NCBI GenBank assembly: GCA_005787665.1
Contig: SYAB01000290.1
Coordinates: 1 to 22,530, forward strand
Direction: 5' to 3'
Source: Actinomycetota bacterium
Lineage (GTDB): Bacteria; Actinomycetota; Actinomycetes; Mycobacteriales; Mycobacteriaceae
DNA: 22,530 nt
Positions 7,361 through 14,939 of the stretch are shown here, piece by piece. The notes under the pieces are model-generated. The model was not told the origin of the DNA, ran no database searches, and worked only from the letters and a program-made list of their open reading frames with translations. The position numbers and the translations under genes are program-made. Every line of letters starts with the position of its first letter. The first letter of the stretch is position 1.

Positions 7361-7447
7361 TCAACAACAACAGCAGAGAGACGAGCAGCACGTGGCGGTT
7401 TTCACCCTTCTCTTGATCCTGCGGATCTCGACGTGCGCTGGTGCCAT
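7361..7447 (-). CDS. 28-codon polycysteine leader peptide, candidate cysteine-responsive attenuator
   Basis: A minus-strand reading frame begins with ATG at 7447 and ends with TGA at 7361-7363. The N-terminal part contains HVEIRRIKRR, which resembles the basic HVDLRR-type start of actinobacterial leader peptides, and the C-terminus is CCSSLCCCC directly before the stop. Six of the last nine codons are cysteine. A shorter version could start with GTG at 7405. It lies 61 bases upstream of the first NHLP-like gene on the same strand. Polycysteine short ORFs are known in mycobacteria as cysteine-responsive attenuators; whether this is one is inference. No leaderless -10 box sits at either start, and I found no convincing terminator or anti-Shine-Dalgarno hairpin downstream. 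Confidence 0.55.
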   Translation of the reverse strand: MAPAHVEIRRIKRRVKTATCCSSLCCCC

Positions 7448-7495
7448 GCCTCACCCAACGCAGCAGCTCAGGTGCACCCGCTGGGCCGGCCCGCC

Positions 7496-8146
7496 TCACC
7501 GCGACAGCGGCCGGGAGCGGTGGGCCCACACGGCAAAGAGCGGGTCGCCCGGCGTCGGGCGCTGTTCGATGTGGGCCTCGTCCCAGCCCGTCGAGCGGCG
7601 GAAGTACTCGGCCACGAGACGTAGGTGGAACTCGTCGTCGGTGGCCAGCCAGCCCCGGATCGCCTTGGTCGGAAAGCACCGGTTGGAGAACGTGCACACG
7701 AACGGCGCGCCGGGCCGCAGGACCCGGGCCACCTCGTCGAACACCTCCAGCGGCCGGATCAGGTAGTCGACCGACACCGTGCACATCGCCCCGTCGAAGC
7801 TGGCGTCGTCGAACGGGAGCGTCGGGTCGCGGTTGAGATCGTGGACCACTCGTTCGGCGGCCTGCGGATTCTGTTCGAGCTCAACGGCGTTCATGCCGAG
7901 CACCACCAGCCGCTGCGGGGTCCGGGCCAGATGAGACACCCACGAACTGCACAGGTCGAGCACCTCGCCGTACAGGCCGAGTTCGTCGTAGAGGTCGCGC
8001 ACGGCGGCGATGGCGCCGTCGTCGATGTGCTGCACCAGGCGCGCCTGGCCGTAGAACCGGCGGTCGTCACCCTGGTCGGCCCGGGTGAAGAACCCGGCGG
8101 GAAAGCCCTCGTAGCGGTCCTCGACCGGGGCGGCGTCGTCGCTCAT
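7496..8146 (-). CDS. class I SAM-dependent methyltransferase
   Basis: A 216-residue protein with Methyltransf_11-type landmarks: motif I-like VLDLCSSWVSHL (residues 62-73), acidic loop LNRDPTLPFDDASFDGAMC (about 104-122) and the post-motif EVARVLRPG (138-146). Motif I has CSS in place of the usual glycines. The substrate is not predictable. The start is the ATG at 8146. The gene is divergent from the remnant of a DUF4174 gene, and a decayed second copy of the whole divergent region lies at 10441-11112. The stop is 48 bases before the polycysteine frame on the same strand. Confidence 0.85.
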   Translation of the reverse strand: MSDDAAPVEDRYEGFPAGFFTRADQGDDRRFYGQARLVQHIDDGAIAAVRDLYDELGLYGEVLDLCSSWVSHLARTPQRLVVLGMNAVELEQNPQAAERVVHDLNRDPTLPFDDASFDGAMCTVSVDYLIRPLEVFDEVARVLRPGAPFVCTFSNRCFPTKAIRGWLATDDEFHLRLVAEYFRRSTGWDEAHIEQRPTPGDPLFAVWAHRSRPLSR

Positions 8147-8191
8147 CGAAGCCCTCCCACCTTTCCGGTGACGCTAGAGCCGGGTGCCACC

Positions 8192-8383
8192 ATGGTCCCC
8201 CATCATCTTTCCCGAGGATTCAGCGAGATAAGCGCCGATCCGGACTGGCGCGCAGACGACGACTTCCGATCCCGGCGACGGGCGATGACACGGTCGGCCG
8301 CCGCGACACGCGCGCTCGGGCGAGGCGATGACGGTCCACGCCGGGTAGGTCGAGCGCGGCCCGGCCTGTCCCGGCGGCGTTGA
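8192..8383 (+). pseudogene. remnant of a DUF4174 gene (internal in-frame deletion)
   Basis: The first ten codons (MVPHHLSRGF) and 22 bases upstream are nearly identical to the intact DUF4174 gene at 10614. Sequence then jumps near 8222/8223 to that gene's extreme 3' end (SEISADP against REMSADP). The missing part corresponds to 10645-11061, which is 417 bases or 139 codons, so the frame is kept, but no domain is left. Similarity continues to about 8285 (equivalent to about 11112) and then fades; the frame stays open by chance to 8383. The TAGAGT box upstream of the intact copy is TAGAGC here. Confidence 0.7.
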
Positions 8384-8419
8384 CGAAGACACCGTCACCG
8401 TGTCCGGGGATGTGATCCA

Positions 8420-9220
8420 GTGACGTCCATGTCCGAGATGCTTCCCCCCGGGATTGTGGTGGTGACCGGCGCCAGTAGCGGTATCGGCCGTGAACTGGCG
8501 GCGCTGCTGGTGGATTCGGGGCGCGAGGTGGTGGGGCTGGCGCGACGGGCCGACACCGCGGGCGACGATGATTCACCGGCCACCCGGATCAGTGCCGATC
8601 TGAGCAGTGCGGAGGGAATCGCCCGGGGGCTCGAACGCCTCCATCGCGTCGTCGACGGCCGGCCGGTCGCCGCCCTGGTCAACGGTGCCGGGGCGGTCAC
8701 GCCGGTGGGTGCGCTGACGGAGCAGAGCAGTGAAACCATCCTCGGCGCCCTGTGCCTGATGGCGGTCGCACCGGCACGGCTGGCCGCCGGCGTCGCCGGG
8801 TTGATGCCCGAGGGCGGCCGAATCCTCAATCTCTCCACCCGCTCCGCCCAGGAGACGTTTCCCAGCCTGGGCCTGTACTGCATGAGTAAACATGCGCTGC
8901 GCTCGGTGACCCGCAGCCTGCAGTTGGAACTGGCGCCACGGATCGCGGTGACCGAACTCATTCCCGGAGAGGTGGATACGGCCATGCAGGCCGATCTGCG
9001 CGAGCCCGACCCGGCGAGCTTTGCGATGGCGGAGTTCTTCCGCGACAACCGGGCCAACCTGATCCCCGTCGCGCTGGCGGCACGCTTCTGTCACTGGGTG
9101 TTGACCCAGACCTCGCCGTCGCAGTTCGCCGGCGGCACGCCCTGGTACATCTATGACAGGCAGACCCAGGGGCAGTGGCTGCCGCCGGGAACCGAATTCC
9201 ACTACCCGGCCCCGGACTGA
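8420..9220 (+). CDS. short-chain dehydrogenase/reductase
   Basis: A 266-residue classical SDR. Cofactor motif TGASSGIG (residues 16-23), NGAG (88-91, replacing NNAG), catalytic Ser139 and Tyr153-xxx-Lys157 (YCMSK) are all present. Arginines after the second strand (LARRAD) suggest NADP(H). The C-terminus (GGTPWYIYDRQTQGQW) suggests the sepiapterin/benzil-reductase-like group, but the substrate is unknown. The GTG at 8420 is the track-length start; an ATG at 8429 is an equally good alternative. It lies between the two duplicated methyltransferase/DUF4174 regions. Confidence 0.9.
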   Translation: MTSMSEMLPPGIVVVTGASSGIGRELAALLVDSGREVVGLARRADTAGDDDSPATRISADLSSAEGIARGLERLHRVVDGRPVAALVNGAGAVTPVGALTEQSSETILGALCLMAVAPARLAAGVAGLMPEGGRILNLSTRSAQETFPSLGLYCMSKHALRSVTRSLQLELAPRIAVTELIPGEVDTAMQADLREPDPASFAMAEFFRDNRANLIPVALAARFCHWVLTQTSPSQFAGGTPWYIYDRQTQGQWLPPGTEFHYPAPD

Positions 9221-9231
9221 CCTCGCTGGCA

Positions 9232-9249
9232 TGTGGCCAACCGGCCACA
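9232..9249. terminator. hairpin between convergent SDR and serine hydrolase genes
   Basis: Perfect 7-bp stem TGTGGCC / GGCCACA with a 4-base AACC loop sits between the stop codons at 9220 and 9280. It has no T tract and could serve both directions. Confidence 0.5.
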
Positions 9250-9279
9250 CTCGATCGAGGCGCCTTGAGGTGAGCGGGC

Positions 9280-10386
9280 CTACTCCCAGATCTCTGCTAT
9301 CTCGCCGGCGATCGCCGTCGGGTCCTGCCCGTCGGTGTTGCAGCTGACCGCCACCGAGTGGGACCGGTCGGCGCTGACGGCGAAATACGCGCCGAAGCCG
9401 GCCCAGGAGCCGTCATGTTCAAGCGTCCCGTCGGTGTCGACGAGGATTCCGGCACCGTAGCGTTCGCCCGTTTCCGGGTCGGTCTTCACGGCTCCGTCGA
9501 CCTGCGCGGCGAGTAGCGCCGGGCCGCCGACCGCACCGGTGCGATAGTTGTCGGCCCACCGCACGAGCTGGCTCGGTGTGGTCTGAATGGAGCCGTCGCC
9601 GGTCTGCTCCCAGGCCGACGGCGCTTCCACGTAGTCGCCGTTGTCGTCGATGTAGGACACCGCCAGAGTGGGCACCGGCCGGGCCGGATCGAGCACCATG
9701 GTCAGGTCCAGAGGGGTGAAGATCTCGGTATCGAGAAAGTCCGAAAGCGTTTCGCCGGAGGCCGATTCGACGACCTGGCCGAGCAGCACGTAGTTGGAAT
9801 TGGAGTACTCCCATCGGCTTCCGGGTTCGAACTCCAGCTTCCGCACCTCGGCCAGGACCTCCAGGGCGTCGGCGTTGGTGGTGCGATCGCCGTCGGTGTA
9901 GCCCGCGTCGGAGAGCAGATCGATGTAATCCGGGATGCCGCTGGTCTGGTGGATCAGTTGGTCGATGGTCACCTCGCGCGACCAGGCCGGGAGCCCTGCC
10001 ACGTGGTCGGCCAACGGATCGCCCGGCGAAAGCTTTCCGGCCTCGGCCAGCAGAAGCACCGCCGTAGCCGTGAACTGCTTGGACACCGAGGCGATGTCGA
10101 AGGCCGTGTCCGAGGTGATCTCGGCCGCCGAGGCCAGGTCGGCGACGCCCCGCGCACCCGACCAGACCACCGTGCCCGCGATGCCCACCGCGGCCGAGCA
10201 ACCGGGCTTGTTCTTCTCAACGGCACGATCCAATACCTTCAGGCTGCCGGCTGCGCGCTCGGCGGTTGCGGCATCGACGGCGCCGGCGCTGGCAGACCCT
10301 GCCGATGGGGCATCACCGGTGACGTCTCCCCGGGCGCAGGCGCAGCACACCATCGCCGCGGCTGCCAGGCAGTGCCAGATCCGCAT
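9280..10386 (-). CDS. beta-lactamase-like serine hydrolase, exported (probable lipoprotein)
   Basis: A 368-residue class C beta-lactamase/DD-peptidase-fold enzyme. The catalytic SxxK is SVSK (Ser100, Lys103), the Tyr motif is YSN (194-196) and the third motif is HDG (324-326) in place of KTG, typical of the esterase/Pfam 'Beta-lactamase' group rather than true AmpC. The N-terminus is a signal peptide with cysteines at 14, 15 and 17; lipidation is likely but the lipobox is imperfect. The ATG at 10386 follows AGGAGAG. Likely acts in the envelope on peptides, esters or peptidoglycan. Confidence 0.88.
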   Translation of the reverse strand: MRIWHCLAAAAMVCCACARGDVTGDAPSAGSASAGAVDAATAERAAGSLKVLDRAVEKNKPGCSAAVGIAGTVVWSGARGVADLASAAEITSDTAFDIASVSKQFTATAVLLLAEAGKLSPGDPLADHVAGLPAWSREVTIDQLIHQTSGIPDYIDLLSDAGYTDGDRTTNADALEVLAEVRKLEFEPGSRWEYSNSNYVLLGQVVESASGETLSDFLDTEIFTPLDLTMVLDPARPVPTLAVSYIDDNGDYVEAPSAWEQTGDGSIQTTPSQLVRWADNYRTGAVGGPALLAAQVDGAVKTDPETGERYGAGILVDTDGTLEHDGSWAGFGAYFAVSADRSHSVAVSCNTDGQDPTAIAGEIAEIWE

Positions 10387-10440
10387 ACGTCTCTCCTACG
10401 TCAATCGCCGTTGAGGGGGTGGCCGACCCGCTCGCGGGCA

Positions 10441-10574
10441 TGCGGGTTGTGTCGAGCTCGACGGCGTTCACGCCCGGCGCAGGTCGAGCACCTCGGTCGC
10501 GCACGGCGGGGAAGCCCTCGTAACGGTCGTGGTTGGCGGTCCTCGCCCGGGACGGCGTCGTCGGTCATCGAAGC
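10441..10574 (-). pseudogene. shredded second copy of the methyltransferase gene (5' part and upstream)
   Basis: Four short blocks match the intact methyltransferase gene in order: 10441-10475 to about 7863-7898, 10480-10495 to 7952-7967, 10495-10509 to 7993-8007, and 10509-10574 to about 8100-8153. The intervening 54, 25 and about 92 bases are missing, and a single-base indel lies in the first block. The last block includes the equivalent of the start codon (TCATCGAAGCC). No open frame survives. The 3' half of the gene is absent. Confidence 0.7.
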
Positions 10575-10596
10575 CTTTCCGCCATTCCGGTGACGC

Positions 10597-10602
10597 TAGA
10601 GT
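10597..10602 (+). promoter_or_regulatory. possible -10 box of the DUF4174 gene
   Basis: TAGAGT fits TANNNT and would place +1 near 10609, five bases before the ATG. In the degenerate copy upstream of 8192 the box is TAGAGC, which loses the conserved last T. Support is a single box only. Confidence 0.3.
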
Positions 10603-10613
10603 CAGGTGTCACC

Positions 10614-11093
10614 ATGGTCCCCCATCATCTTTCCCGAGGATTCATCGCAGGCGCACTCGCCGTGCTGGTCGCGGGCATCAGCGCGGTACTCATGCCGGCC
10701 CGGGCCACAGCCGCGGATTTGGGTGACTATCTATGGCAGAGTCGCCCGCTGCTGGTGTTCGCACCCACCGACGCCGATCCACGTCTCGCAGAGACGATGC
10801 GCCGGATCGAAGCCAGTCGCTGTGACTTCGCCGATCGCGACATGGTGCTTGGCCGGATCGTCGCCGACGGGACCAGCACCCTCGATGGCCAAGTGCTCGA
10901 CACCAACCAGGCACAACGGTTGGCCTCACAGTTCGGGATCGGCTCGAACGGCTTCGCCGTGGTGTTGATCGGCAAGGACGGCGGGGAGAAACTGCGCGTC
11001 AACGACGTCCCGGATCTTCCGGCGATCTACGCGGTGATCGACGGCATGCCGATGCGGGGCCGCGAGATGAGCGCCGATCCGGGCCGGTGCTGA
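10614..11093 (+). CDS. exported DUF4174 protein
   Basis: A 159-residue protein when started at the ATG at 10614. The N-terminus (RGFIAGALAVLVAGISAVL, then ARATAAD) is a signal peptide with cleavage near ATA-AD. The mature part has the DUF4174 hallmarks: LGDYLWQSRPLLVFAPTDADP, FADRDMVLGRIV, FAVVLIGKDGGEKLR and IDGMPMRGREMS. The family has a thioredoxin-like look but no CxxC, and its function is unknown. The longer frame from 10533 would run through methyltransferase remnants and is unlikely to be used. It overlaps the GH25 gene by 7 bases and has a gutted sister copy at 8192. Confidence 0.85.
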   Translation: MVPHHLSRGFIAGALAVLVAGISAVLMPARATAADLGDYLWQSRPLLVFAPTDADPRLAETMRRIEASRCDFADRDMVLGRIVADGTSTLDGQVLDTNQAQRLASQFGIGSNGFAVVLIGKDGGEKLRVNDVPDLPAIYAVIDGMPMRGREMSADPGRC

Positions 11094-11845
11094 GACGACG
11101 ACTCCCGATCCCGGTTCGCAATACAGCGACGGTGTGGGGATGGGACGCCTCGAACCACGACTGGGGCCGCGGACCCATGGATCTGGCGGGCGCGCGCGAC
11201 GCCGGTATCTCCTTCTTCACCCATAAGGCCACCGAGGGCGGCGACTGGGAGGACCGCCACTACACGAAAGCACTGAACCGGGCCCGCAGAGCCGGAATCC
11301 CCGTCCTCGGCAGCTATCACTACCTGTGGCCGGATCCGCCCAGCGGTATCGAGGCACAGGTGAACTTCTGGATGGACTACGTCGCGCAGCACACGCCCTG
11401 GTGGCACGAGCATCCCTGGATCTGGCAGATCGACGCCGAGCAACAGGGCCTGCCCCGCCCGCCCGACCCCGACGAGATCCGGCGAGCGGTCGACGCCGTC
11501 CATGACCGCATGGCCCGCGAAGGCAGCACCGGATATGTCATCGTCTACGCCCCCCGGTGGCTGTACGGAGACGGGCTGGGCGCGGGCTATGACCTTTGGA
11601 ACAGCGACTACACCGGATCCGGTGCACCGCGGCCGTTCACCGATCAATACCGGGGCGTGACGGACCGTTCGCAGGGCTGGGAGGTGATGTCCGGCCGCCG
11701 GCCGCGCATCCTTCAGTTCGCCTCCGACGCGGTCGTGGGACGACAACACACCTGCGACGTCAACAAGTTCGCCGGCGACCTCTACACGCTCATCAGACTC
11801 TGCGGCTGGAATCCCGTCGCGGCGTACATGCCGGGATCGGTGTGA
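11087..11845 (+). CDS. glycoside hydrolase family 25-like (lysozyme-type) protein
   Basis: A 252-residue protein with a GH25-like fold: WGWDASNHDWG (Asp20) opens the barrel, THKATEGGDWED follows strand two, and IWQIDAEQQG holds the acidic pair Asp116/Glu118 expected for muramidase catalysis. LGSYHYLWP and YAPRWLYG are further family-like strands. The GTG start at 11087 overlaps the DUF4174 stop by 7 bases; a second GTG at 11132 would begin just before the first strand. No signal peptide is visible with either start, odd for a cell-wall hydrolase. Probably cleaves peptidoglycan. Confidence 0.8.
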   Translation: MLRRRLPIPVRNTATVWGWDASNHDWGRGPMDLAGARDAGISFFTHKATEGGDWEDRHYTKALNRARRAGIPVLGSYHYLWPDPPSGIEAQVNFWMDYVAQHTPWWHEHPWIWQIDAEQQGLPRPPDPDEIRRAVDAVHDRMAREGSTGYVIVYAPRWLYGDGLGAGYDLWNSDYTGSGAPRPFTDQYRGVTDRSQGWEVMSGRRPRILQFASDAVVGRQHTCDVNKFAGDLYTLIRLCGWNPVAAYMPGSV

Positions 11846-11872
11846 CTGGACAGACCACACTGAGCAGATAGG

Positions 11873-11899
11873 ATAGGCCCTATTGTACATACGATGTAC
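11873..11899. promoter_or_regulatory. tandem palindromes, probable operator of the TacAT-like module
   Basis: Two adjacent palindromes precede the antitoxin gene: ATAGG-C-CCTAT (11873-11883) and GTACAT-ACG-ATGTAC (11885-11899). Antitoxin-toxin complexes of this type usually repress their own promoter, so these are likely binding sites. Confidence 0.55.
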
Positions 11900-11914
11900 G
11901 CACGCCAGTGGTGA

Positions 11915-12250
11915 ATGACTACTAGTGAGGTGATGGTGGCCAAAGAGACAGTGTCCACGAAAACCAGCCGTGACCAGCGCTTGAACTTCCGGGCCAGCGC
12001 ATTACAGGAGCTGATGATCCGGCGCGCCGCGGAGGCTACCGATAGCACCATCACGGATTTCATCCTGGGCAGCGTGCTGGAGAGGGCCGAACGGGTTTTG
12101 GCCGACCGCACGTGGTTCATCGCCGAAGAGGAACAGTGGGCCGAGTTCCAGCGCCTCCTCGATGCCCCACTGCCGCCAATGCCGAAGCTCGAACGACTCC
12201 TGCGGCGCGAGAGCCCGTTCGACGAAAGCAACGCGGCGACGCTTGACTGA
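11915..12250 (+). CDS. DUF1778 (TacA-like) antitoxin
   Basis: An 111-residue protein with an N-terminal ribbon-helix-helix region (SRDQRLNFRASALQELMIRRAA, then TDSTITDFILGSVLERAERVL) and a C-terminal tail (EEEQWAEFQRLLDAP, LERLLRRESPFD) that in this family wraps the toxin. Starts at 11933 (ATG) or 11936 (GTG) fit the GTGAGG motif better than 11915. The gene overlaps the toxin start. It should neutralise the GNAT toxin and repress transcription. Confidence 0.88.
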   Translation: MTTSEVMVAKETVSTKTSRDQRLNFRASALQELMIRRAAEATDSTITDFILGSVLERAERVLADRTWFIAEEEQWAEFQRLLDAPLPPMPKLERLLRRESPFDESNAATLD

Positions 12251-12770
12251 GAACGCCGGCGCGAAACCAAGCCGGCCGCAGAAGCTCACGAAGGCGCACG
12301 ACCGCACCCGCTTCGATTCTGGCGCTCCAGAGCTCGACCAGTGGCTTAAGAAGTACAGCTGGCAGAACCTGCGAGCCAACAACGCGACCACGTACGTCAC
12401 CACAAATGTAGACGGCCGGGTAATCGGCTACTACGCCATCACGGTCGCCGGCTATCAGAGAGACGCAGTTCCGGAAGCGATCGCCAAGAAGGCGCCCGCA
12501 ACCGTGCCCTGTTTCCTGCTTGCCCGCCTGGCCGTCGACATCGGATGGCACGGGCGCGGGGTGGGATGGGGTCTATTGCGCGATGCGATGCAGCGTGTGC
12601 TCCTGCTCACCGACTCTGTCGCCGCCCCAGCCCTTTTGGTGCACGCGCGCGATGACGGAGCCCGGGCTTTCTATTGTCATCATGCGGAGTTCCTCCAGTC
12701 CCCCGTGGATCCGCTTCACCTCTTCCTGCCGATGACAGCGATCGCTTCGCGACTTCGAGGATTACGCTGA
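12243..12770 (+). CDS. GNAT-family toxin (TacT-like acetyltransferase)
   Basis: A 175-residue GNAT protein. Known TacT toxins acetylate the amino group of charged tRNA and block translation. The acetyl-CoA motif is at residues 95-112 (RLAVDIGWHGRGVGWGLL, P-loop HGRGVG) and the conserved aromatic lies in ARAFYCHHAEF. The N-terminal KLTKAHDRTRFDSGAPELDQWL is typical of TacT. I chose the TTG at 12243, which overlaps the antitoxin stop by 8 bases and gives a family-like length; the ATG at 12162 would lie well inside the antitoxin gene. Confidence 0.87.
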   Translation: MTENAGAKPSRPQKLTKAHDRTRFDSGAPELDQWLKKYSWQNLRANNATTYVTTNVDGRVIGYYAITVAGYQRDAVPEAIAKKAPATVPCFLLARLAVDIGWHGRGVGWGLLRDAMQRVLLLTDSVAAPALLVHARDDGARAFYCHHAEFLQSPVDPLHLFLPMTAIASRLRGLR

Positions 12771-12787
12771 GCCGCGTGGCGGAGTCG

Positions 12788-13408
12788 ATGTCTGCGAAGC
12801 GGAGTGCAACCGCCGTCGCAAGTTTTATTGCAGCTCAGCGGTATACGCGCGATGAGGTCTTCGCCGAGCCGTCCCCGGTGCCCGCCGAATCGGGAGCCCA
12901 CGGCTGGTGGTTCCGCGATATCCCTGGGGAGATCGACGTCTCCGGATGCGAACAGCGGGACGGCTTGACACTGCTCTACGTCGGAGTCAGCCCCGGCCCA
13001 CCGCGGGCGGACGGCAAGCCGCAGGTCCCTCAGGACCTGCGCAAGCGCATCCGCTATCACTTCGGCGCCGGCAATGCGAGCGCGGAGGGCTCCACGCTCC
13101 GCAAGTCACTGGGGGTCCTACTCGGTGCTCAACTGGGCTTCGCGCTGCGCCGGATCGGTTCGGGTAGGCGACAGACCTTCGCCGGCGGCGAAGCCGTTCT
13201 TACCCAGTGGATGGCCGAGAATGTGTCGGTGTCCTGGGTCCTGCATCCCGAGCCGTGGTACCTCGAAGCCAAGCTGCTCGGCGCGCTGGATCTACCGCTG
13301 AACATTCAGGACAACGAACGCAACCCCTTCGCCCCGCAACTGAAGAAGATGCGGCGGGACGCCGCGGTCAAGGCCGTCAAGATGCGCGTGCTCGCGGAGT
13401 GGTCGTAG
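12788..13408 (+). CDS. GIY-YIG-like protein
   Basis: A 206-residue protein. The core GLTLLYVGVSPGP corresponds to the GIY-YIG strand pair, followed by LRKRIRYHFGAGNASAEGSTLRKSLGVLLG, which holds the usual Arg and His/Ser positions, and a Glu near EPWYLEAKLLGALDLPLNI. This matches a GIY-YIG superfamily group in actinobacteria; nuclease activity is not certain. The start is ATG 12788 after GGAG; GTG 12776 is an alternative. It begins 17 bases after the GNAT toxin stop, so it could be cotranscribed with the toxin-antitoxin pair. Confidence 0.65.
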   Translation: MSAKRSATAVASFIAAQRYTRDEVFAEPSPVPAESGAHGWWFRDIPGEIDVSGCEQRDGLTLLYVGVSPGPPRADGKPQVPQDLRKRIRYHFGAGNASAEGSTLRKSLGVLLGAQLGFALRRIGSGRRQTFAGGEAVLTQWMAENVSVSWVLHPEPWYLEAKLLGALDLPLNIQDNERNPFAPQLKKMRRDAAVKAVKMRVLAEWS

Positions 13409-13432
13409 GCCCCGCTGATTGATCGGCGGGGC
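13409..13432. terminator. strong hairpin between convergent GIY-YIG-like and ltrA genes
   Basis: GCCCCGC (13409-13415) pairs perfectly with GCGGGGC (13426-13432); further pairing (CTGA/TCGG with one G-U) leaves a TTGA tetraloop, an 11-bp stem in all. It starts immediately after the plus-strand stop at 13408. Confidence 0.65.
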
Positions 13433-13477
13433 TTCCCCGGAGCGCGGCCGCAGATGTGGGCTTGGTGCGACCCGAGG

Positions 13478-14755
13478 TCAGGGCGCTCCCTCGGCGAGGC
13501 GCCGATTGACCACTTCCGCCGCGTGGCGGTGGCCGACCAACTCGAAGCCGAGGATGGTCACCATCGGCGCGAGCGTGATGACCAGCAGACATACCGGCAT
13601 CGGTACTCCGGCCGCCGCGAGGGCCACCGCTCCCAGTAGAACGGCGCCCGTCAGCACCAGCAGCAGGGTGTGGAAGCTGTCCCATTCCCTGACCAGAAGG
13701 GTGTACAGCAGGTAGACCGAGCCGATGTAGACCCCGACCGGGATGGCGACCGTCAGGACGGTGCCCACCGAACTGAGCGCCGAGTGGTGCTCGATGTAGT
13801 AGCCGCCGGCGTGCAAACCCGCCCCGGTGGCCACGATCGCGGCGAACAACGGGATATGGGCGTAGCCGAACCGGATCACTTTGGCGCGGTCGGCCTGCAG
13901 CAGACGCGACGACGGGACCACGAAATAGATCCACCACATGCCGAAGGTCAATCCGATACCGGCCACGGCCACCAGAACGGCATCGACGGTCCAGCCTTCC
14001 GCGGTGACCTCCGCCGACAGTGAGGCGACGGTACCGACGACGCCCTCCCCGAGCGCAATGATCGTCAGTAGCCCGTAGCGTTCGGCGATGTGGTGGGCGT
14101 GCCACGGTGCACTGCCCTTGCGGGTCTCGACCAGCCAGGGCCCCCCGAGTTCCACCACCGTCATCAGACCCACCAGCACGAAGGTGACCGGAAGCGACGC
14201 ATCCACGATCATGATGGCGATCCAGCCGATCTGGGCGATGCTGAGCGTGAGCGCGTAGGTGAGGCAGATCGAACGCCGGGCAGGATCCTGCCTTGCTGCG
14301 CGAATCCACAAGGCCACCAGAGCAATTCGCATCACGACGTAGCCGGCGACCACCATCCGGTTGTCGATGTGCTCGCCCTTGTCGATCGAGGCGTACATCG
14401 GCGGAAGGCCCAGCGCCAGGATGATCACGCCGACCATCTGCAGCATCGTCAACAAGCGGTACGCCCAGTCGTCGGTGTCGTATGCCGAGGCGAACCAGCT
14501 GAAACCGACCCATGCCCAAGAAACCAGCAGCATGGCGAAACCGAAACCGATGAGGCCCGACCGGATATGCCCTTCGGCGAGCAGGTGCGCCAGTTCGGAT
14601 GCGGCGACGCCGAACGCGACGACGAAGGTCAGGTCGTAGAGCAACTCCAGGGGCGTTGCAACACGGTGGGGTTCGGCCGGATCCCGGCCGGACATCACCC
14701 GCAATCCGTGCGGATGCGCCGCAGGTTTCGGGTTCGGTTCTCCCGCATTCACCAT
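13478..14755 (-). CDS. ltrA: LtrA-family membrane protein
   Basis: A 425-residue integral membrane protein with about 11-12 hydrophobic segments. Family signatures are ELLYDLTFVVAFG (residues about 37-49), FASAYDTDDWAYRL and HIAERYGLLTIIALGEGV. LtrA was named for low-temperature growth in Listeria; biochemical function is unknown. The ATG at 14755 follows GGAGAAG. Alone on the minus strand between the hairpin at 13409 and the NamZ-like gene, 184 bases away; that spacer shows no gene. Confidence 0.88.
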   Translation of the reverse strand: MVNAGEPNPKPAAHPHGLRVMSGRDPAEPHRVATPLELLYDLTFVVAFGVAASELAHLLAEGHIRSGLIGFGFAMLLVSWAWVGFSWFASAYDTDDWAYRLLTMLQMVGVIILALGLPPMYASIDKGEHIDNRMVVAGYVVMRIALVALWIRAARQDPARRSICLTYALTLSIAQIGWIAIMIVDASLPVTFVLVGLMTVVELGGPWLVETRKGSAPWHAHHIAERYGLLTIIALGEGVVGTVASLSAEVTAEGWTVDAVLVAVAGIGLTFGMWWIYFVVPSSRLLQADRAKVIRFGYAHIPLFAAIVATGAGLHAGGYYIEHHSALSSVGTVLTVAIPVGVYIGSVYLLYTLLVREWDSFHTLLLVLTGAVLLGAVALAAAGVPMPVCLLVITLAPMVTILGFELVGHRHAAEVVNRRLAEGAP

Positions 14756-14939
14756 GGCATCTTCTCCGTTGCTAACGCTGACAATTCAAGCACTTAAGGG
14801 TCAGGCAGCCCCGCTTACCGGCGCTGCACATCGCCGGGGTGGCGGCACGGGTCAACGGGATTTGCGCGATCGTCTCCCGTGAACGCGCGGTCGGGAAACG
14901 GTGCGTGCCAGCACACCAGCTAGTCCGCGATGTGGCGGC

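Noticed and set aside
7227..7784. 185-codon minus-strand frame running from the methyltransferase 3' end through the polycysteine region into the first NHLP-like gene
   Set aside because: It is the off-frame of two recognisable genes and has no domain of its own; the short Cys frame in another register fits better.
12002..12551. Minus-strand frames across the TacAT-like pair
   Set aside because: Opposite to a well-supported antitoxin-toxin operon; no motif or ribosome binding site.
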